From the NCBI GenBank assembly GCA_027451915.1, contig DAIDHU010000031.1, positions 1 to 5,134 on the forward strand: 5,134 nucleotides of DNA, written 5' to 3'. Source of the stretch: Thiomonas sp. (lineage in GTDB: Bacteria; Pseudomonadota; Gammaproteobacteria; Burkholderiales; Burkholderiaceae_C). Below the pieces are notes generated by a model. The model was not told the DNA's origin and searched no databases. It was given only the letters and a program-made list of their open reading frames with translations. This document shows, one piece after another, positions 5,122 to 5,134 of the stretch (position 1 is the first letter of the stretch; the number at the start of each line of letters is the position of its first letter). A program made the position numbers and the translations under genes.

Positions 5122-5134
5122 CTTTTTTCACGGC

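Noticed and set aside
5112..5134. Terminator made by the T6 run at 5123-5128
   Set aside because: No stable hairpin ends immediately before the T-run; the AAACTGTGC arm pairs only with a copy about 70 bp away.
1..5134. Mobile element, CRISPR array, tRNA/rRNA gene or defence system
   Set aside because: No transposase, integrase, regular repeat-spacer pattern, tRNA-like cloverleaf or defence protein domain was found; all sizeable genes are housekeeping or general enzymes.

Overview
The window is about 5.1 kb of GC-rich chromosomal DNA (roughly two thirds or more G+C by eye). It most likely comes from a betaproteobacterium of the order Burkholderiales. The main clue is the 70-residue ribosomal protein S21, whose sequence resembles the form I know from that order. 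Supporting clues are the rpsU–yqeY pairing, a FolE2-type GTP cyclohydrolase close behind dxs, and tsaD divergent from rpsU. I cannot name a genus.

Layout, left to right: (1) 1-1122 (+), the C-terminal ~60% of dxs (isoprenoid precursor synthesis), cut by the window edge. (2) 1123-1284, a 162-bp gap with a GC-rich hairpin, a possible -10 box and a structured leader for the next gene. (3) 1285-2073 (+), folE2, first step of tetrahydrofolate synthesis. (4) 2074-2116, a 43-bp convergent gap with a strong hairpin. (5) 2117-2569 (-), a YqeY/GatB-like protein. (6) 2570-2672, a gap with a 12-bp interrupted hairpin. (7) 2673-2885 (-), rpsU (S21). (8) 2886-3078, the divergent rpsU/tsaD control region, with apparently overlapping -10 boxes and a possible 29-codon upstream ORF that ends on the rpsU start codon. 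(9) 3079-4188 (+), tsaD, tRNA t6A synthesis. (10) 4185-4952 (-), a cytoplasmic calcineurin-like metallophosphoesterase whose stop codon overlaps that of tsaD. (11) 4953-5134, an upstream region with inverted repeats and no gene I can identify; a divergent gene may start just outside.

The genes are housekeeping functions: isoprenoid precursors (dxs), folate (folE2), translation (rpsU and tsaD) and two small enzyme or accessory proteins. The tsaD/rpsU divergence matches the classic 'macromolecular synthesis' locus (tsaD, then rpsU-dnaG-rpoD), but after rpsU-yqeY the expected dnaG and rpoD are absent and folE2/dxs lie there in the opposite orientation.

I see no mobile element, CRISPR array, tRNA, rRNA, toxin-antitoxin pair or defence system, and nothing that supports a new multi-gene system. 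The points worth checking are regulatory: the shared rpsU/tsaD promoter, the possible upstream ORF, the rpsU–yqeY hairpin, and the inverted repeats at the right edge. Several long antisense reading frames are shadows caused by high GC.
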